From Paraburkholderia lacunae (GTDB lineage Bacteria; Pseudomonadota; Gammaproteobacteria; Burkholderiales; Burkholderiaceae), in NCBI RefSeq assembly GCF_003353175.1, contig NZ_QHKS01000006.1, positions 62,001-126,000 of the forward strand: a DNA stretch of 64,000 bases, given 5' to 3'. Made by a program: the position numbers and the translations under genes. This document shows, piece by piece, positions 52,316-61,287 of the stretch. Position 1 is the stretch's first letter, and each line of letters opens with the position of its first letter. The notes under the pieces were generated by a model. It ran no database searches. It saw only the letters and a list, made by a program, of their open reading frames with translations, and was not told where the DNA came from.

Positions 52316-53242
52316 CTAGTCCCCGACCTGCGAAGGCCTCAATTTTTCGATCAGGAAGTCGAGAAAGCTGCGTACGCGCGACGACAGGTGACGGCTATGC
52401 GGGTAGAGCAGCACAAAAGGCCGTGAACAACCGCCATAGGGAATAAGCAGTTCTTTGAGTGTGCCCTGCTCGAGGTCTTTCTCGACGACGAACCGATAGG
52501 TCTGAAAAATGCCGGCTCCATGGCGGGCCAGCGTCACGCCGGCCAGCACGTCGCCGGATGAGCGGTAGGCCCCGCGCGTGACGACCTCGACCAGTTCGCC
52601 ATCGCGCTTGAAGAGCCAGGGCAGGCTGCGGCCGGTACTCGGCAACTCGTACTGGATGCAATCGTGGCTGTCGAGGTCATCGGGTGTGCCTGGCTGTCGG
52701 GCCTTACGCAGATAGGACGGCGACGCCACGACGACCAACTCGGCATCCTCGAGATTTCGCGCGATCAGACTGGAGTCTTGTGGTGCCCGTCCTCGAATCG
52801 CAAGGTCGAAGCCTTCATCGGCAAAGTCGATGTTGCGGTTGCTCAGATGTACGTCGATGGTGACGCCGGGATAACGCTCGCGGAACTCGCCAAGCAGCGG
52901 CAGAATGCGGTAGTGCGCATACGGCGTGGGCATGCTGATGCGCAGCACGCCTGCGGGCGTCGTCTGCTGGCCGGTCGCTTCACGCTCTGCTTCGGCAAGC
53001 TGATTGAGCGCCAGCCGGCATTGTTCGAAGTAGCGCCGGCCTTCGTCCGTCAGCCGGATCTGTCTGGTGGTGCGAACGAACAGCCGGATACCGAGGCGCT
53101 TCTCGAGACGCGCGACCGCGCGGCTGACCGCGGCAGGCATGACGCTCGCGGCGGTCGCAGCAACCGTGAAACTCTCGGCCTCGGCGGCGAGGCAGAACAG
53201 CTCGATGCTGCCCAGGAGGAGATCCTCAAATTGCCTCTGCAT
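52316..53242 (-). CDS. LysR family transcriptional regulator
   Basis: This 308-residue LysR protein has the DNA-binding domain LLLGSIELFCLAAEAESFTV, MPAAVSRAVARLEKRLGIRL and FVRTTRQIRLTDEGRRYFEQ, with the effector domain from about residue 95 (GVLRISMPTPYAHYRILPLL). The C-terminus YGGCSRPFVLLYPHSRHLSS is typical of the CrgA-like subgroup. It diverges from the nitronate monooxygenase gene, which is therefore its likely target. The start lacks a strong ribosome binding site; 53242 was chosen for family fit. Confidence 0.92.
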   Translation of the reverse strand: MQRQFEDLLLGSIELFCLAAEAESFTVAATAASVMPAAVSRAVARLEKRLGIRLFVRTTRQIRLTDEGRRYFEQCRLALNQLAEAEREATGQQTTPAGVLRISMPTPYAHYRILPLLGEFRERYPGVTIDVHLSNRNIDFADEGFDLAIRGRAPQDSSLIARNLEDAELVVVASPSYLRKARQPGTPDDLDSHDCIQYELPSTGRSLPWLFKRDGELVEVVTRGAYRSSGDVLAGVTLARHGAGIFQTYRFVVEKDLEQGTLKELLIPYGGCSRPFVLLYPHSRHLSSRVRSFLDFLIEKLRPSQVGD

Positions 53243-53472
53243 TGTCTCTGGATGGCTTGCCGGTCTGTGTTCTTTGTGCGCGCTGCGAGGGCGCCGGAAA
53301 TGACCGCCCGGTGCATGCACAGGCAGTGCAGGTTGCGCGGTTCAGCGCGCAGCGTAGCACAACCGCCGTTCGTCGGGAGCCGCGCGAGGCGAAGCGCGTG
53401 TGCAGTGCATCATGCTGCCGGCACGACCTCTCGATAGACGTGACAACACCCCCGAATTGAAGAGGAAGCGAG

Positions 53473-54573
53473 ATGACTAATCAGACAGACCATCGAGCCT
53501 TGCTGCGTTTGCTGGGTATCGAGAAACCGATCATTCAGGCGCCCATGGCGGGTGTCAGCACGCCTGCGCTGGCTGCCGCGGTCTCCAATGCGGGCGGCCT
53601 GGGTTCGCTAGGCGTCGGAGCGATGAGTGCGGAAGGCGCGCGCAAGGTCATCAGGGAAACCCGGGCGCTGAGCGCGAAGCCCTTCAACATCAACGTGTTC
53701 TGTCATCGGCCGGCATTGGCGGACGAGGCGGTCGAGCGGCAATGGCTGAACTGGCTTGCGCCCCGGTTCGAACAATATGGGGCAACGCCGCCGGTGTCGT
53801 TGTCGGAGATCTACACGAGCTTCCTCGAAGACACGGCGATGCTCGAGGTCTTCCTCGAAGAGAAGCCGGCGATCGTCAGTTTTCACTTCGGCTTGCCGTC
53901 AGCCGAGGTCATCGCCGATCTGAAGAATGCGGGAATCAGGCTATTGGCTTCGGCAACCAGCATCGACGAAGCGGAGCAGGTTGCTGCAGCCGGCGTCGAC
54001 GCGATCGTCGCGCAAGGCATCGAGGCGGGCGGGCATCGCGGCGTGTTCGACCCGGATGCGCCGGACGAGCGGCTGGGCACGTTCGCGTTGACGCGCCTGC
54101 TGGTCAGACGATTCGATCTGCCGGTAATCGCCGCTGGGGGCATCATGGATGGGGCTGGAATTGCCGCGGCACTCGCGCTCGGTGCTCAGGCTGCTCAACT
54201 GGGCACTGCCTTTGTTGCGTGTACGGAAACATCCATCGACGAAGGCTATCGTCGGGCAATCCTTGGCGACCCGGCGATGCACACGACCTTTACCGCGGCC
54301 ATCTCAGGACGGGTGGCGAGAAGCATGGTGAACCGGTTCACGGAGCTGGGCGCCGACTCGAAGGCGCCGGCGGTGCCTGCCTATCCGATTGCGTACGACG
54401 CGGGAAAAGCACTCCATGCCGCTGCCAAAGCGAAAGGGGAGTTCGGCTACGGCGCGCAATGGGCCGGGCAGGCCGCGGCTCTCGCAAAGGCATTGCCTGC
54501 GGCCGAACTGTTCGCCCAGCTGGAACACGAACTGAAGGCGAGCGTCCGGCAACTGCAGCTATTCGGCGGCTGA
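53473..54573 (+). CDS. Nitronate monooxygenase (NMO/2-nitropropane dioxygenase family)
   Basis: This 366-residue FMN-dependent TIM-barrel enzyme has [20 protein letters not shown] at the N-terminus, [13 protein letters not shown] (His catalytic region), [20 protein letters not shown] and [13 protein letters not shown], the FMN phosphate-binding loops, in the order of class I NMOs. It oxidises alkyl nitronates such as propionate 3-nitronate, a plant defence toxin. It is divergent from the LysR gene at 53242, and GAAGAGGAAGCGAG precedes the ATG. Confidence 0.94.
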   Translation: MTNQTDHRALLRLLGIEKPIIQAPMAGVSTPALAAAVSNAGGLGSLGVGAMSAEGARKVIRETRALSAKPFNINVFCHRPALADEAVERQWLNWLAPRFEQYGATPPVSLSEIYTSFLEDTAMLEVFLEEKPAIVSFHFGLPSAEVIADLKNAGIRLLASATSIDEAEQVAAAGVDAIVAQGIEAGGHRGVFDPDAPDERLGTFALTRLLVRRFDLPVIAAGGIMDGAGIAAALALGAQAAQLGTAFVACTETSIDEGYRRAILGDPAMHTTFTAAISGRVARSMVNRFTELGADSKAPAVPAYPIAYDAGKALHAAAKAKGEFGYGAQWAGQAAALAKALPAAELFAQLEHELKASVRQLQLFGG

Positions 54574-54594
54574 TGAATTCGTTGCATGCGTAGG

Positions 54595-54616
54595 GCTCCG
54601 CCTGCTGTGGCGGAGC
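54595..54616. terminator. Hairpin between nitronate monooxygenase and tautomerase genes
   Basis: GCTCCGCC and GGCGGAGC form an 8-bp perfect stem with a 6-base loop, followed by TTGT on the plus strand. It lies between two convergent genes. Confidence 0.6.
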
Positions 54617-54663
54617 TTGTCGCGCGGCGCTGATGCCGCAACGCGTCCGGCACGATCGCGCGG

Positions 54664-54900
54664 TCAGCCTGGTTTGAGTGCGCGCTGCTTGCGATATTCG
54701 AGCGCGGGTAGACCGCCCCAGCCCCAGTTTTCCGTTTCGACCTCGTCGATGACGACGAAAGTCGATTCGAGCGGCTTGTTCAGCACGTCCAGCAGCAGGT
54801 GACTGACGCCCTTGATCAGTTGGGCCTTTTCTTCCGCGGTAACCGCCGTCGTGCCGGGCTTGGTGCCCTCGCGGGTCACCTTGATCGTGACAATAGGCAT
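54664..54900 (-). CDS. 4-oxalocrotonate tautomerase family protein
   Basis: This 78-residue tautomerase keeps the catalytic Pro directly after Met (MPIVTIKVTREGTKPGTTAV) and the helix TAEEKAQLIKGVSHLLLDVL, then FVVIDEVETENWGWGGLPAL. Small tautomerases of this type act on keto-enol substrates. ATG 54900 has AAGGAAAGCGAC before it; a start nine codons earlier would bury the catalytic Pro. It follows the SDR gene by 59 bases on the same strand. Confidence 0.92.
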   Translation of the reverse strand: MPIVTIKVTREGTKPGTTAVTAEEKAQLIKGVSHLLLDVLNKPLESTFVVIDEVETENWGWGGLPALEYRKQRALKPG

Positions 54901-54959
54901 GTCGCTTTCCTTGACAGTGATTGGCAATGGCGAGGCGCCGGCAAGCGGCGCCCCGACGC

Positions 54960-55670
54960 TTAGTGACCGGCGCTCTGGCCGCCGTCGACGTGGAGGATCT
55001 CGCCCGTGACGAACGGTGCCGAGTCGAGGAACAGCACGGCTTCCACGATATCGCTCATCTCGCCCATGTGGCCAACAGGATGCAGCGCGCCGAGCGCCTC
55101 GTGTGTTTCGGGCGCGTGCATCGGCGACTTGATCACGCCGGGCGACACCGCGTTCGCGCGGATACCGCGCTTCGCATACTCGATCGCGAGCGATTTCGTG
55201 GCTGCGTTCAGGCCGCCTTTGGTCAGCGATGCCAGTACTGAGGGAACGCCGTCGATGGCGTGGTCGGTGAGACTGGTGGTGATGCTGACCACGTGGCCGG
55301 CTGAATGCTTGACCATTTCAGCAATCGCAAGCTGGGTGATGTGAAAGAAGCCGTTGAGATTTACGCTGATCACCGCGGCGTAGTCTTCGGCCGTGTAGCT
55401 GGTAAAAGGCTTCGCGACGAAGATGCCGGCATTGTTGACCAGCGTATCGATGCGGCCGAAGCGTGTTACGGCTTCCGAGATCACCCGCTGGGCGGTAGAC
55501 GGATCGCCGATATCGCCTGCCACCGTCACGATGTTCGGATCGTCCGACGGCTTGATGCCTCGAGCCGTTGCGACAACGCGGTAATCGCGCCTGCGGAACG
55601 CCTTGACCAGTTCTGCGCCAATGCCTTGCGACGCACCTGTAACGACAACGACCTTTTGTGACGTGCTCAT
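54960..55670 (-). CDS. Short-chain dehydrogenase/reductase lacking the usual active-site Tyr
   Basis: This 236-residue SDR has the cofactor loop VVVTGASQGIGAELVKAF, DTLVNNAGIF and the PG motif NAVSPGVIKSPMH. At the active site the segment reads GVPSVLASLTKGGLNAA: the Lys is present but the canonical Tyr of YxxxK is Ala. Either the enzyme is atypical or it is not a standard dehydrogenase. It precedes the tautomerase gene and is divergent from an OhrR-type regulator with a matching operator between them. Confidence 0.9.
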   Translation of the reverse strand: MSTSQKVVVVTGASQGIGAELVKAFRRRDYRVVATARGIKPSDDPNIVTVAGDIGDPSTAQRVISEAVTRFGRIDTLVNNAGIFVAKPFTSYTAEDYAAVISVNLNGFFHITQLAIAEMVKHSAGHVVSITTSLTDHAIDGVPSVLASLTKGGLNAATKSLAIEYAKRGIRANAVSPGVIKSPMHAPETHEALGALHPVGHMGEMSDIVEAVLFLDSAPFVTGEILHVDGGQSAGH

Positions 55671-56004
55671 GATTGTTCTCCAGATAAGTTGTTTCGGTTT
55701 CCGTGCCGGCCGTGCCGGCGGTGCCGATGGAGAGCAATTTATGCGTATTCACCCGGAGTTCGAATACCCGCGATGGACAAACAGTCGTGCGTGCTGGGAA
55801 CAAATCGGGCAGCAAATCGGGGAGCAAACCGGAGAACAGGTCGCTCGCGACCATCACTGATCGAAGCAGGTGCCCGTCACCCCTCGCCGGACGCCGTCGC
55901 GCGGCCGCGCATCTCGCGCAAATATCGTGCATTTACGATTAAATCGCATCCGATATATAATGCGACGTTGGCGAGGCATCCGCCTGGCGCTCACGAGGAC
56001 GCAG
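55671..56004. other. Divergent regulatory region of the SDR and OhrR-like genes
   Basis: No gene is supported in these 334 bases. They hold an OhrR-type palindrome at 55934-55948 and AT-rich promoter-like sequence (CGATATATAATGCG) just after it. Confidence 0.6.
55934..55948. promoter_or_regulatory. OhrR-type operator
   Basis: TACGATTAAATCGCA is a palindrome with one mismatch about a central A. It resembles the TACAATT-A-AATTGTA type sites of OhrR regulators. It lies 57 bases before the MarR/OhrR-type gene. Confidence 0.55.
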
Positions 56005-56466
56005 ATGAAAGCTACCCAGAAGGAAGAAAACGCAAACGTGCAGCTGACCGACTTCCTGTGCTTTGCGGTGTATTCGGCCAACCTCGCTTTCGGTAAGGCC
56101 TACAAGCCCATTCTCGACGAGCTCGGGCTTACCTATACGCAATACATCACGATCGTTGCGTTATCGGAACAGGACGACCAGACGGTCAGCGGTCTGGGCG
56201 AAAAACTGTTTCTCGAATCGAACACACTGACGCCGATCCTCAAGAAGCTCGAAGCGATGGACTATCTGCAACGGCAGCGTGATCCTGCCGACGAGCGTCA
56301 GGTGCGCGTCAGTCTGACAAAAAACGGACGCCGTCTGCGCGAGAAAGCGTTGGACATCGATCTCGTGGAAGCGTGCGGGCTGACGCCTCAGGAGTTTCGC
56401 AAGGTGCAGAAGTCCGTCGCCACGCTTCGCGACAATCTCGTCAAGGCCGTGCACGAACGGGAATGA
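56005..56466 (+). CDS. MarR family regulator, OhrR type (peroxide-sensing)
   Basis: This 153-residue winged-helix regulator has QLTDFLCFAVYSANLAFGKA with the redox-sensing Cys in the OhrR position, LGLTYTQYITIVALSEQDDQ, the recognition helix ESNTLTPILKKLEAMDYLQR and the wing DPADERQVRVSLTKNGRRL. OhrR proteins lose DNA binding when this Cys is oxidised by organic peroxides. No ohr gene is adjacent; the divergent SDR-tautomerase genes are the apparent targets. The start has ACGAGGACGCAG before it. Confidence 0.92.
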   Translation: MKATQKEENANVQLTDFLCFAVYSANLAFGKAYKPILDELGLTYTQYITIVALSEQDDQTVSGLGEKLFLESNTLTPILKKLEAMDYLQRQRDPADERQVRVSLTKNGRRLREKALDIDLVEACGLTPQEFRKVQKSVATLRDNLVKAVHERE

Positions 56467-56696
56467 GCGTGCGCGCATGAGCGCCACGCTGGATTCCGTT
56501 CGCTTACATATGGACTTGCGATCGACTTCATCGCGGCACTCGGTCGATATCGGCAGCATCTGACGATATCTGGTCAACCGGATATTAAAGTCGAGCGAGA
56601 TAGAATCGTGTGCGATATAAAGGTCGCAACAGGATTTGAACATGGCGCGAACGAAAGCATCGCCGATGGATTCAATGTTTCGTCCGGCCACACGCG

Positions 56697-57218
56697 TTAT
56701 CCCTTCTGGGCGATCAGCTTCTGGATTTCTGCTTCGGTCTGGGCGTAATCGCCTTCGCCGAAGTGGCTGTAGACGATCTGTCCTTTCCTGTCGATCAGAT
56801 AGAAGGCCGGCCAGTACTGATTGTCGTAGGCGTTCCAGGTCGCATAACGGTTGTCCTGGGCGACAGGAAACTGGATATCGAAGCGCTTGATTGCCGTCTT
56901 GACGTTGTCGGTGTCGCGTTCGAACGGGTACTCCGGTGTGTGCACGCCGACCACAGCCAGTCCCTGATCCTTGTACTTCTGGTGCCAGCTCTTGACGTAA
57001 GGCAACGTATGGATGCAGTTGATGCACGTGTACGTCCAGAAGTCGACCAGTACCACTTTGCCCCGCAACTGCTGCATGGTCAGCGGCTGGCTGTTGAGCC
57101 ACTTTTCGATGCCGGTGAATTCCGGTGCGGTGGGTGTAGCGGCAGATGCTGCACCGCTCGTGGCGGCGATAGCGGCGAACAGCGCAGCGGCGGTGAAGGT
57201 TTTGAGTCGCGAGAGCAT
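56697..57218 (-). CDS. Periplasmic thioredoxin-like redoxin (DipZ/TlpA C-terminal type)
   Basis: This 173-residue protein has a signal peptide (residues 1-26, FTAAALFAAIAATSGAASA). The thioredoxin fold has the active site WTYTCINCIHTLPYVKSWHQ (CxxC as CINC), then AVVGVHTPEYPFERDTDNVK and YWPAFYLIDRKGQIVYSHFG. This is the domain found fused to CcdA in DipZ proteins. Here it is a separate gene one base after the ccdA stop, so the two act together, with CcdA passing electrons across the membrane to this redoxin. Confidence 0.93.
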   Translation of the reverse strand: MLSRLKTFTAAALFAAIAATSGAASAATPTAPEFTGIEKWLNSQPLTMQQLRGKVVLVDFWTYTCINCIHTLPYVKSWHQKYKDQGLAVVGVHTPEYPFERDTDNVKTAIKRFDIQFPVAQDNRYATWNAYDNQYWPAFYLIDRKGQIVYSHFGEGDYAQTEAEIQKLIAQKG

Positions 57219-57219
57219 G

Positions 57220-57957
57220 TCAGAGTCCTTTCAGTGACGGGAAGAAAGCGGAAATCCACGCATAGGCGAGGACGTCGTATTGCAGATAGATCGCAAGCGC
57301 GGTCAGGATGACCAGCACGCCGAAGAGCTGTTGCAGACGTTGTGCGTGGCGCGCTACCAGGCGGATGTGACGGCTCATGTACTGTCCGCCGTAGATAACG
57401 GCGAGCATCGGAATGGCCGCACCGATGGCATACAACGTGAGCAGCAGCGCCGACCATTTCAGATCCTGCGCCTTGACGACCAGAACCAGGATCGACGCGA
57501 GCACGGGCCCCGCGCAGGGCGTCCAGACCGCACCCAGCGACATGCCGAGCAGGAAGCCCCCGGCGTTGCTGTCACCGGGTCGGCTACCGGTAGCGCCGGC
57601 CAGTTTTTCGGAAAGAGGTTCGATGACATGCGCCGCCAGCCATTCATAAGGACGCGGCCACAGGCGCAGCAGACCAAACAGGGCGAGGAGCGCGAGGGCG
57701 GTGTCGCGCAGCGCCTGTTGAGCGACGTGAACCGCACTCGAGACGGCCCCCAGCATCATCGCAAACGAGGCAAACGTGAGGATGAAACCGGCCATGATGA
57801 AGAGCGGCCTCAGACGATTCGGCCGCTCGACCGACGTGCCGAGCAGAATCGGCATCACGGGAAGAATACAAGGCGATGCGATGGTGAGCAGTCCGGCGAG
57901 CAGCGAGACCGGTGTTTCGATAAGGTCGTGCACGATGGGCGTTCCTGTGAATGGCAT
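57220..57957 (-). CDS. CcdA-type cytochrome c biogenesis/thiol electron transporter
   Basis: This membrane protein of about 245 residues has six or more helices with the two conserved Cys motifs LTIASPCILPVMPILLGTS and LGAVWTPCAGPVLASILVLV, which carry electrons from cytoplasmic thioredoxin outwards. It is immediately followed by its redoxin partner. The start is uncertain: 57957 (MPFTGTPI) and 58017 are both possible and neither has a strong ribosome binding site. Confidence 0.92.
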   Translation of the reverse strand: MPFTGTPIVHDLIETPVSLLAGLLTIASPCILPVMPILLGTSVERPNRLRPLFIMAGFILTFASFAMMLGAVSSAVHVAQQALRDTALALLALFGLLRLWPRPYEWLAAHVIEPLSEKLAGATGSRPGDSNAGGFLLGMSLGAVWTPCAGPVLASILVLVVKAQDLKWSALLLTLYAIGAAIPMLAVIYGGQYMSRHIRLVARHAQRLQQLFGVLVILTALAIYLQYDVLAYAWISAFFPSLKGL

Positions 57958-58175
57958 GACTGCATTGGAACGTCTGGATGTATCTCGCGTGTGTCTACTG
58001 GGATTCGAATGCGCCATGTTTTGTGTCTATCCGGCGCATGGATACGTTGCGATACAAATCCGGGAGCTATGCCACCAGCAGCCTGAAAATCCACGTTCAC
58101 CCGTCCAACTCATCAAGAAGCGGCGGTCTTCAGCCCGGCGGCGTGTAAACTGCTGACTTTTTTGAATTTGGTGGT

Positions 58176-58919
58176 ATGGTGCAAGCCCCGCAGCGCACAG
58201 CTTTCAGCGGTCCGACGCTTATTCGCTTACTTGCTCGCCTGACGGACGTCGACGTTCCCGAATCCACGCAATCGCTCTCGGACCGGCTGAGCCAATGGCT
58301 CGGCTGGACCGACGCCATTGCGTTGTCCTCCGCGCTCAACGGCGCTCCGCCTGCCGTAGCGTCCGGCGCGCGCGCCTTCGGCAACGCTGAAGAGAACGAG
58401 TGCGCCCGCGTGCGCACCTCGTTGGCACATGCCATCGCCGGTGACAGCGCGTTCGCCGGCGCGAGGCGGCGCGGGCCGGCGCGAGCGCCCGTCCAGGGCG
58501 CCCCCGCGGATGCAGCGGTCGATTACGCGGTTTTTCGTCAACGCTATCTCTCCTTGCAGCAGGAGATGGAGACGGGTATCGGCAATCTGCGCGGCCGTCT
58601 GCGTCAAATACTGGCCGCCAGGACGCCCGCCATGACACGGCTCGCGGTAATGGATGCCGTCATGGAGCGAGCGCTGAGTCCGCGCGAGCAGAACCTGCTG
58701 GCCGCTGTGCCGGGGCTCCTTGCCGCGCACTTCGAGCGTTTGCGCCAGGCCGGGCAGGACACGCCGGCCGACGCTCAAGCTTCGGGTGATGCCGCGGCGG
58801 TCACGCCAGGCGCCTGGCTGGACGTGTTCCGCAAGGATATGCAGAGCGTGTTGCTCGCCGAACTGGATCTTCGTTTTCAACCGGTCGAAGGGTTGCTTGC
58901 AGCCCTTCGCACCAGCTAA
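58176..58919 (+). CDS. DUF3348 family protein
   Basis: This 247-residue soluble protein matches the DUF3348 pattern: TLIRLLARLTDVDVPESTQS, LSDRLSQWLGWTDAIALSSA, YAVFRQRYLSLQQEMETGIG and the C-terminal DVFRKDMQSVLLAELDLRFQ. No enzyme motif is visible. It is the first gene of a four-gene cluster with DUF802, OmpA/MotB-like and DUF2894 genes, 10 bases before the next start, and may be an accessory factor of that motor-like system. Confidence 0.88.
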   Translation: MVQAPQRTAFSGPTLIRLLARLTDVDVPESTQSLSDRLSQWLGWTDAIALSSALNGAPPAVASGARAFGNAEENECARVRTSLAHAIAGDSAFAGARRRGPARAPVQGAPADAAVDYAVFRQRYLSLQQEMETGIGNLRGRLRQILAARTPAMTRLAVMDAVMERALSPREQNLLAAVPGLLAAHFERLRQAGQDTPADAQASGDAAAVTPGAWLDVFRKDMQSVLLAELDLRFQPVEGLLAALRTS

Positions 58920-58929
58920 CTGGGACACT

Positions 58930-61287
58930 ATGTCCAGACATCTTTTCAATCTCGTTGTTTTTCTGGTCGGTCTGGCCGCTGTGTGCTGGATCGGCGCCGG
59001 CTACGCCGGCTCGAATCCGCTCGCGCTGGCCGTCACGATGCTGGTTGGCGTTTGCTATCTGGCGGGCGCGCTCGAGCTGCGACGCTACAGCCAGGCGACT
59101 TCCACCCTGGCGAGCGCCGTCACGGAGCTGTCCGTGCCACCGCCCAGCCTTGGCGCATGGCTCGATCGCTTGCATCCCAGCCTGCGCAATGCGGCGCGCC
59201 TGCGCATCGAGGGTGAGCGCGTGGCTTTGCCGGGGCCGGCGCTGACGCCGTATCTGGTCGGCCTGCTGGTGTTGCTGGGCATGCTGGGCACGCTGCTGGG
59301 CATGGTGGCGACCCTCAGGGGCACCGGGATGGCGCTGGAAAGCGCGACGGACTTGCAGGCTATCCGCGCTTCGCTGGCCGCACCGGTCAAGGGGCTGGGA
59401 TTTGCGTTCGGCACCTCGATTGCGGGCGTGGCCACCTCCGCCATGCTCGGGCTGCTTTCAGCGTTGTGCCGGCGCGAGCGGATCCACGCGGCGCAACTGC
59501 TCGACGTCAAGATCGCCACGACCTTGCGCATGTACTCGCAGACCCATCAGCGCGAGGAAACCTTCAAGCTCCTCCAGCGGCAGGCCGAGGTGATGCCCAC
59601 GCTGGTCGATCGCCTACAGACGATGATGGCGGCCATCGAGCAGCAGGGCCTCACCTTGAACGAGCGGCAGATCGCCAGCCAGGATGCCTTCCACGGCAAG
59701 GCGGAGGCTGCCTATTCGCGCCTTGCTTCCTCCGTGGAGCAGTCGTTGAAGGAGAGCGTCGCCGAAAGCACCCGCGTCGCCGGCGCGGCGTTGCAGCCGG
59801 TCATGCAGGCCACGATGGCGGGTCTCGCGCGCGAGTCGGCCTCGTTGCATGAGACCGTCACGCACGCCGTGCAGCGTCACCTGGACGGGCTGTCGAGCGG
59901 TTTCGAGGTGACCACGACGACCGTGGCGGATATCTGGAACCGGGCATTGGGCGAACACCAGCGATCGGGCGAACTGCTTGCCCAAGACCTGCGTGCCTCG
60001 CTGGATCGATTCAACGAGACTTTCGAACAACGCTCGGCCGGCCTGCTGGAGGGCGTCTCCGCGCGCCTGGAAGCCACGGCCGGCAGTGTGGCGCAAGCGT
60101 GGGACGAGGCGTTGTCGCGGCAAGAGCGCGTCGGCGAGAAACTGGCGGGCGACAACCAGCGAGCCCTGGAGGCGGCCACTGCGACCTTCGAGCAGCATTC
60201 GGCGTCGCTGCTAAGCGGCGTGAGCCGATCGCATGCTGACTTGCAGGTGGAACTGGCGGCGCGCGACCAGCAGCGTCTCGCGGCCTGGACCGATACGCTC
60301 GGCTCGATGGCCGCGACGCTGGGCAAGGAGTGGGAGCAGGCGGGCATGCGTACCGCGAGCCGGCAGCAGGAGATTTGCGAGACGCTCGCGCAGACCGCGC
60401 GCGACGTCTCGGCACAGACGCTGACGCATGCCGGCAATACGATCGCGGAGATCGACCGGATCGTGCAGGCAGCGGCCGAAGCGCCTAAAGCCGCGGCGAA
60501 CTTGCAGGCGGAACTGGCGGCGCGCGACCAGCAGCGCCTCTCGGCCTGGACCGATGCGCTCGGTTCGATGGCCGCGACGCTGAGCAAGGAGTGGGAACAG
60601 ACGAACGCGCACGCCGCGCGCCGGCAGCAGCAAATCTGCGACACGCTGGAGCAGACCGCGCGCGACATCTCGGCTCAGACGCAGGCGCACACGAGCGACA
60701 CGATCGCGGAGATTTCCCGCCTCGTGCAAGCCGCCTCGGAAGCGCCCAAGGTGGCCGCCGAAGTCGTCGCCGAACTGCGTCAGAAGCTCTCCGACAGCAT
60801 GGTTCGCGACACCGCGATGCTGGAAGAGCGCAGCCGGCTGCTGGCGACGCTGGAAACGCTGCTCGATGCCGTGAACCATGCCTCCACCGAGCAGCGGTCG
60901 GCCGTGGATGCGCTGGTCTCGACGTCGGCGAATCTGCTGGAGCGTGTCGGCACCCAGTTCACCGACAAGGTCGAGCTCGAGACCGGCAAGCTGGGCGCCG
61001 TTGCCGCGCAGGTCACCGGCAGCGCCGTCGAAGTGGCGAGCCTCGGCGAAGCATTCGGCGTGGCCGTCCAGTTGTTCGGCGAGTCGAACGACAAGCTGGT
61101 GGCCCACCTGCAACGTATCGAAGCCGCGCTGGACAAGTCCCTCGCGCGCAGCGACGAACAGCTCGCCTATTACGTGGCGCAGGCGAGGGAAGTCGTCGAC
61201 CTGAGCATGAGGTCGCAAAAGCAGATCGTCGAAGACCTGCAACAGCTCGCCGGCCAGCGGGTGTCTGCCGGAGCCGAAGCGGCATGA
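58930..61287 (+). CDS. DUF802 protein: MotA/TolQ/ZorA-like membrane domain with long coiled-coil tail
   Basis: This 785-residue protein has two N-terminal helices (residues 4-48) and a MotA/ExbB-like channel pair (LTPYLVGLLVLLGMLGTLLG, about 105-128; PVKGLGFAFGTSIAGVATSA, about 152-178). A very long predicted coiled coil fills residues 190-775. In the tail an 87-residue module (LAARDQQRLSAWTDALGSMA and following) is duplicated, at 60241 and 60502. The arrangement mirrors ZorA of the Zorya defence system, with a stator channel and long intracellular tail. Its partner is the OmpA-like protein whose start overlaps this stop (ATGA). Confidence 0.88.
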   Translation: MSRHLFNLVVFLVGLAAVCWIGAGYAGSNPLALAVTMLVGVCYLAGALELRRYSQATSTLASAVTELSVPPPSLGAWLDRLHPSLRNAARLRIEGERVALPGPALTPYLVGLLVLLGMLGTLLGMVATLRGTGMALESATDLQAIRASLAAPVKGLGFAFGTSIAGVATSAMLGLLSALCRRERIHAAQLLDVKIATTLRMYSQTHQREETFKLLQRQAEVMPTLVDRLQTMMAAIEQQGLTLNERQIASQDAFHGKAEAAYSRLASSVEQSLKESVAESTRVAGAALQPVMQATMAGLARESASLHETVTHAVQRHLDGLSSGFEVTTTTVADIWNRALGEHQRSGELLAQDLRASLDRFNETFEQRSAGLLEGVSARLEATAGSVAQAWDEALSRQERVGEKLAGDNQRALEAATATFEQHSASLLSGVSRSHADLQVELAARDQQRLAAWTDTLGSMAATLGKEWEQAGMRTASRQQEICETLAQTARDVSAQTLTHAGNTIAEIDRIVQAAAEAPKAAANLQAELAARDQQRLSAWTDALGSMAATLSKEWEQTNAHAARRQQQICDTLEQTARDISAQTQAHTSDTIAEISRLVQAASEAPKVAAEVVAELRQKLSDSMVRDTAMLEERSRLLATLETLLDAVNHASTEQRSAVDALVSTSANLLERVGTQFTDKVELETGKLGAVAAQVTGSAVEVASLGEAFGVAVQLFGESNDKLVAHLQRIEAALDKSLARSDEQLAYYVAQAREVVDLSMRSQKQIVEDLQQLAGQRVSAGAEAA
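60241..60762 (+). repeat. 261-bp direct repeat within the DUF802 gene
   Basis: Two adjacent copies (60241-60501 and 60502-60762) encode 87 residues each. The first 100 bases differ at only a few positions. The repeat lengthens the coiled-coil tail by one module without changing the frame. Confidence 0.85.

Noticed and set aside
56566..56586. ATATCTGG / CCGGATAT near-palindrome after the OhrR-type gene
   Set aside because: One mismatch, no T-run and an AT-rich stem; could easily be chance.
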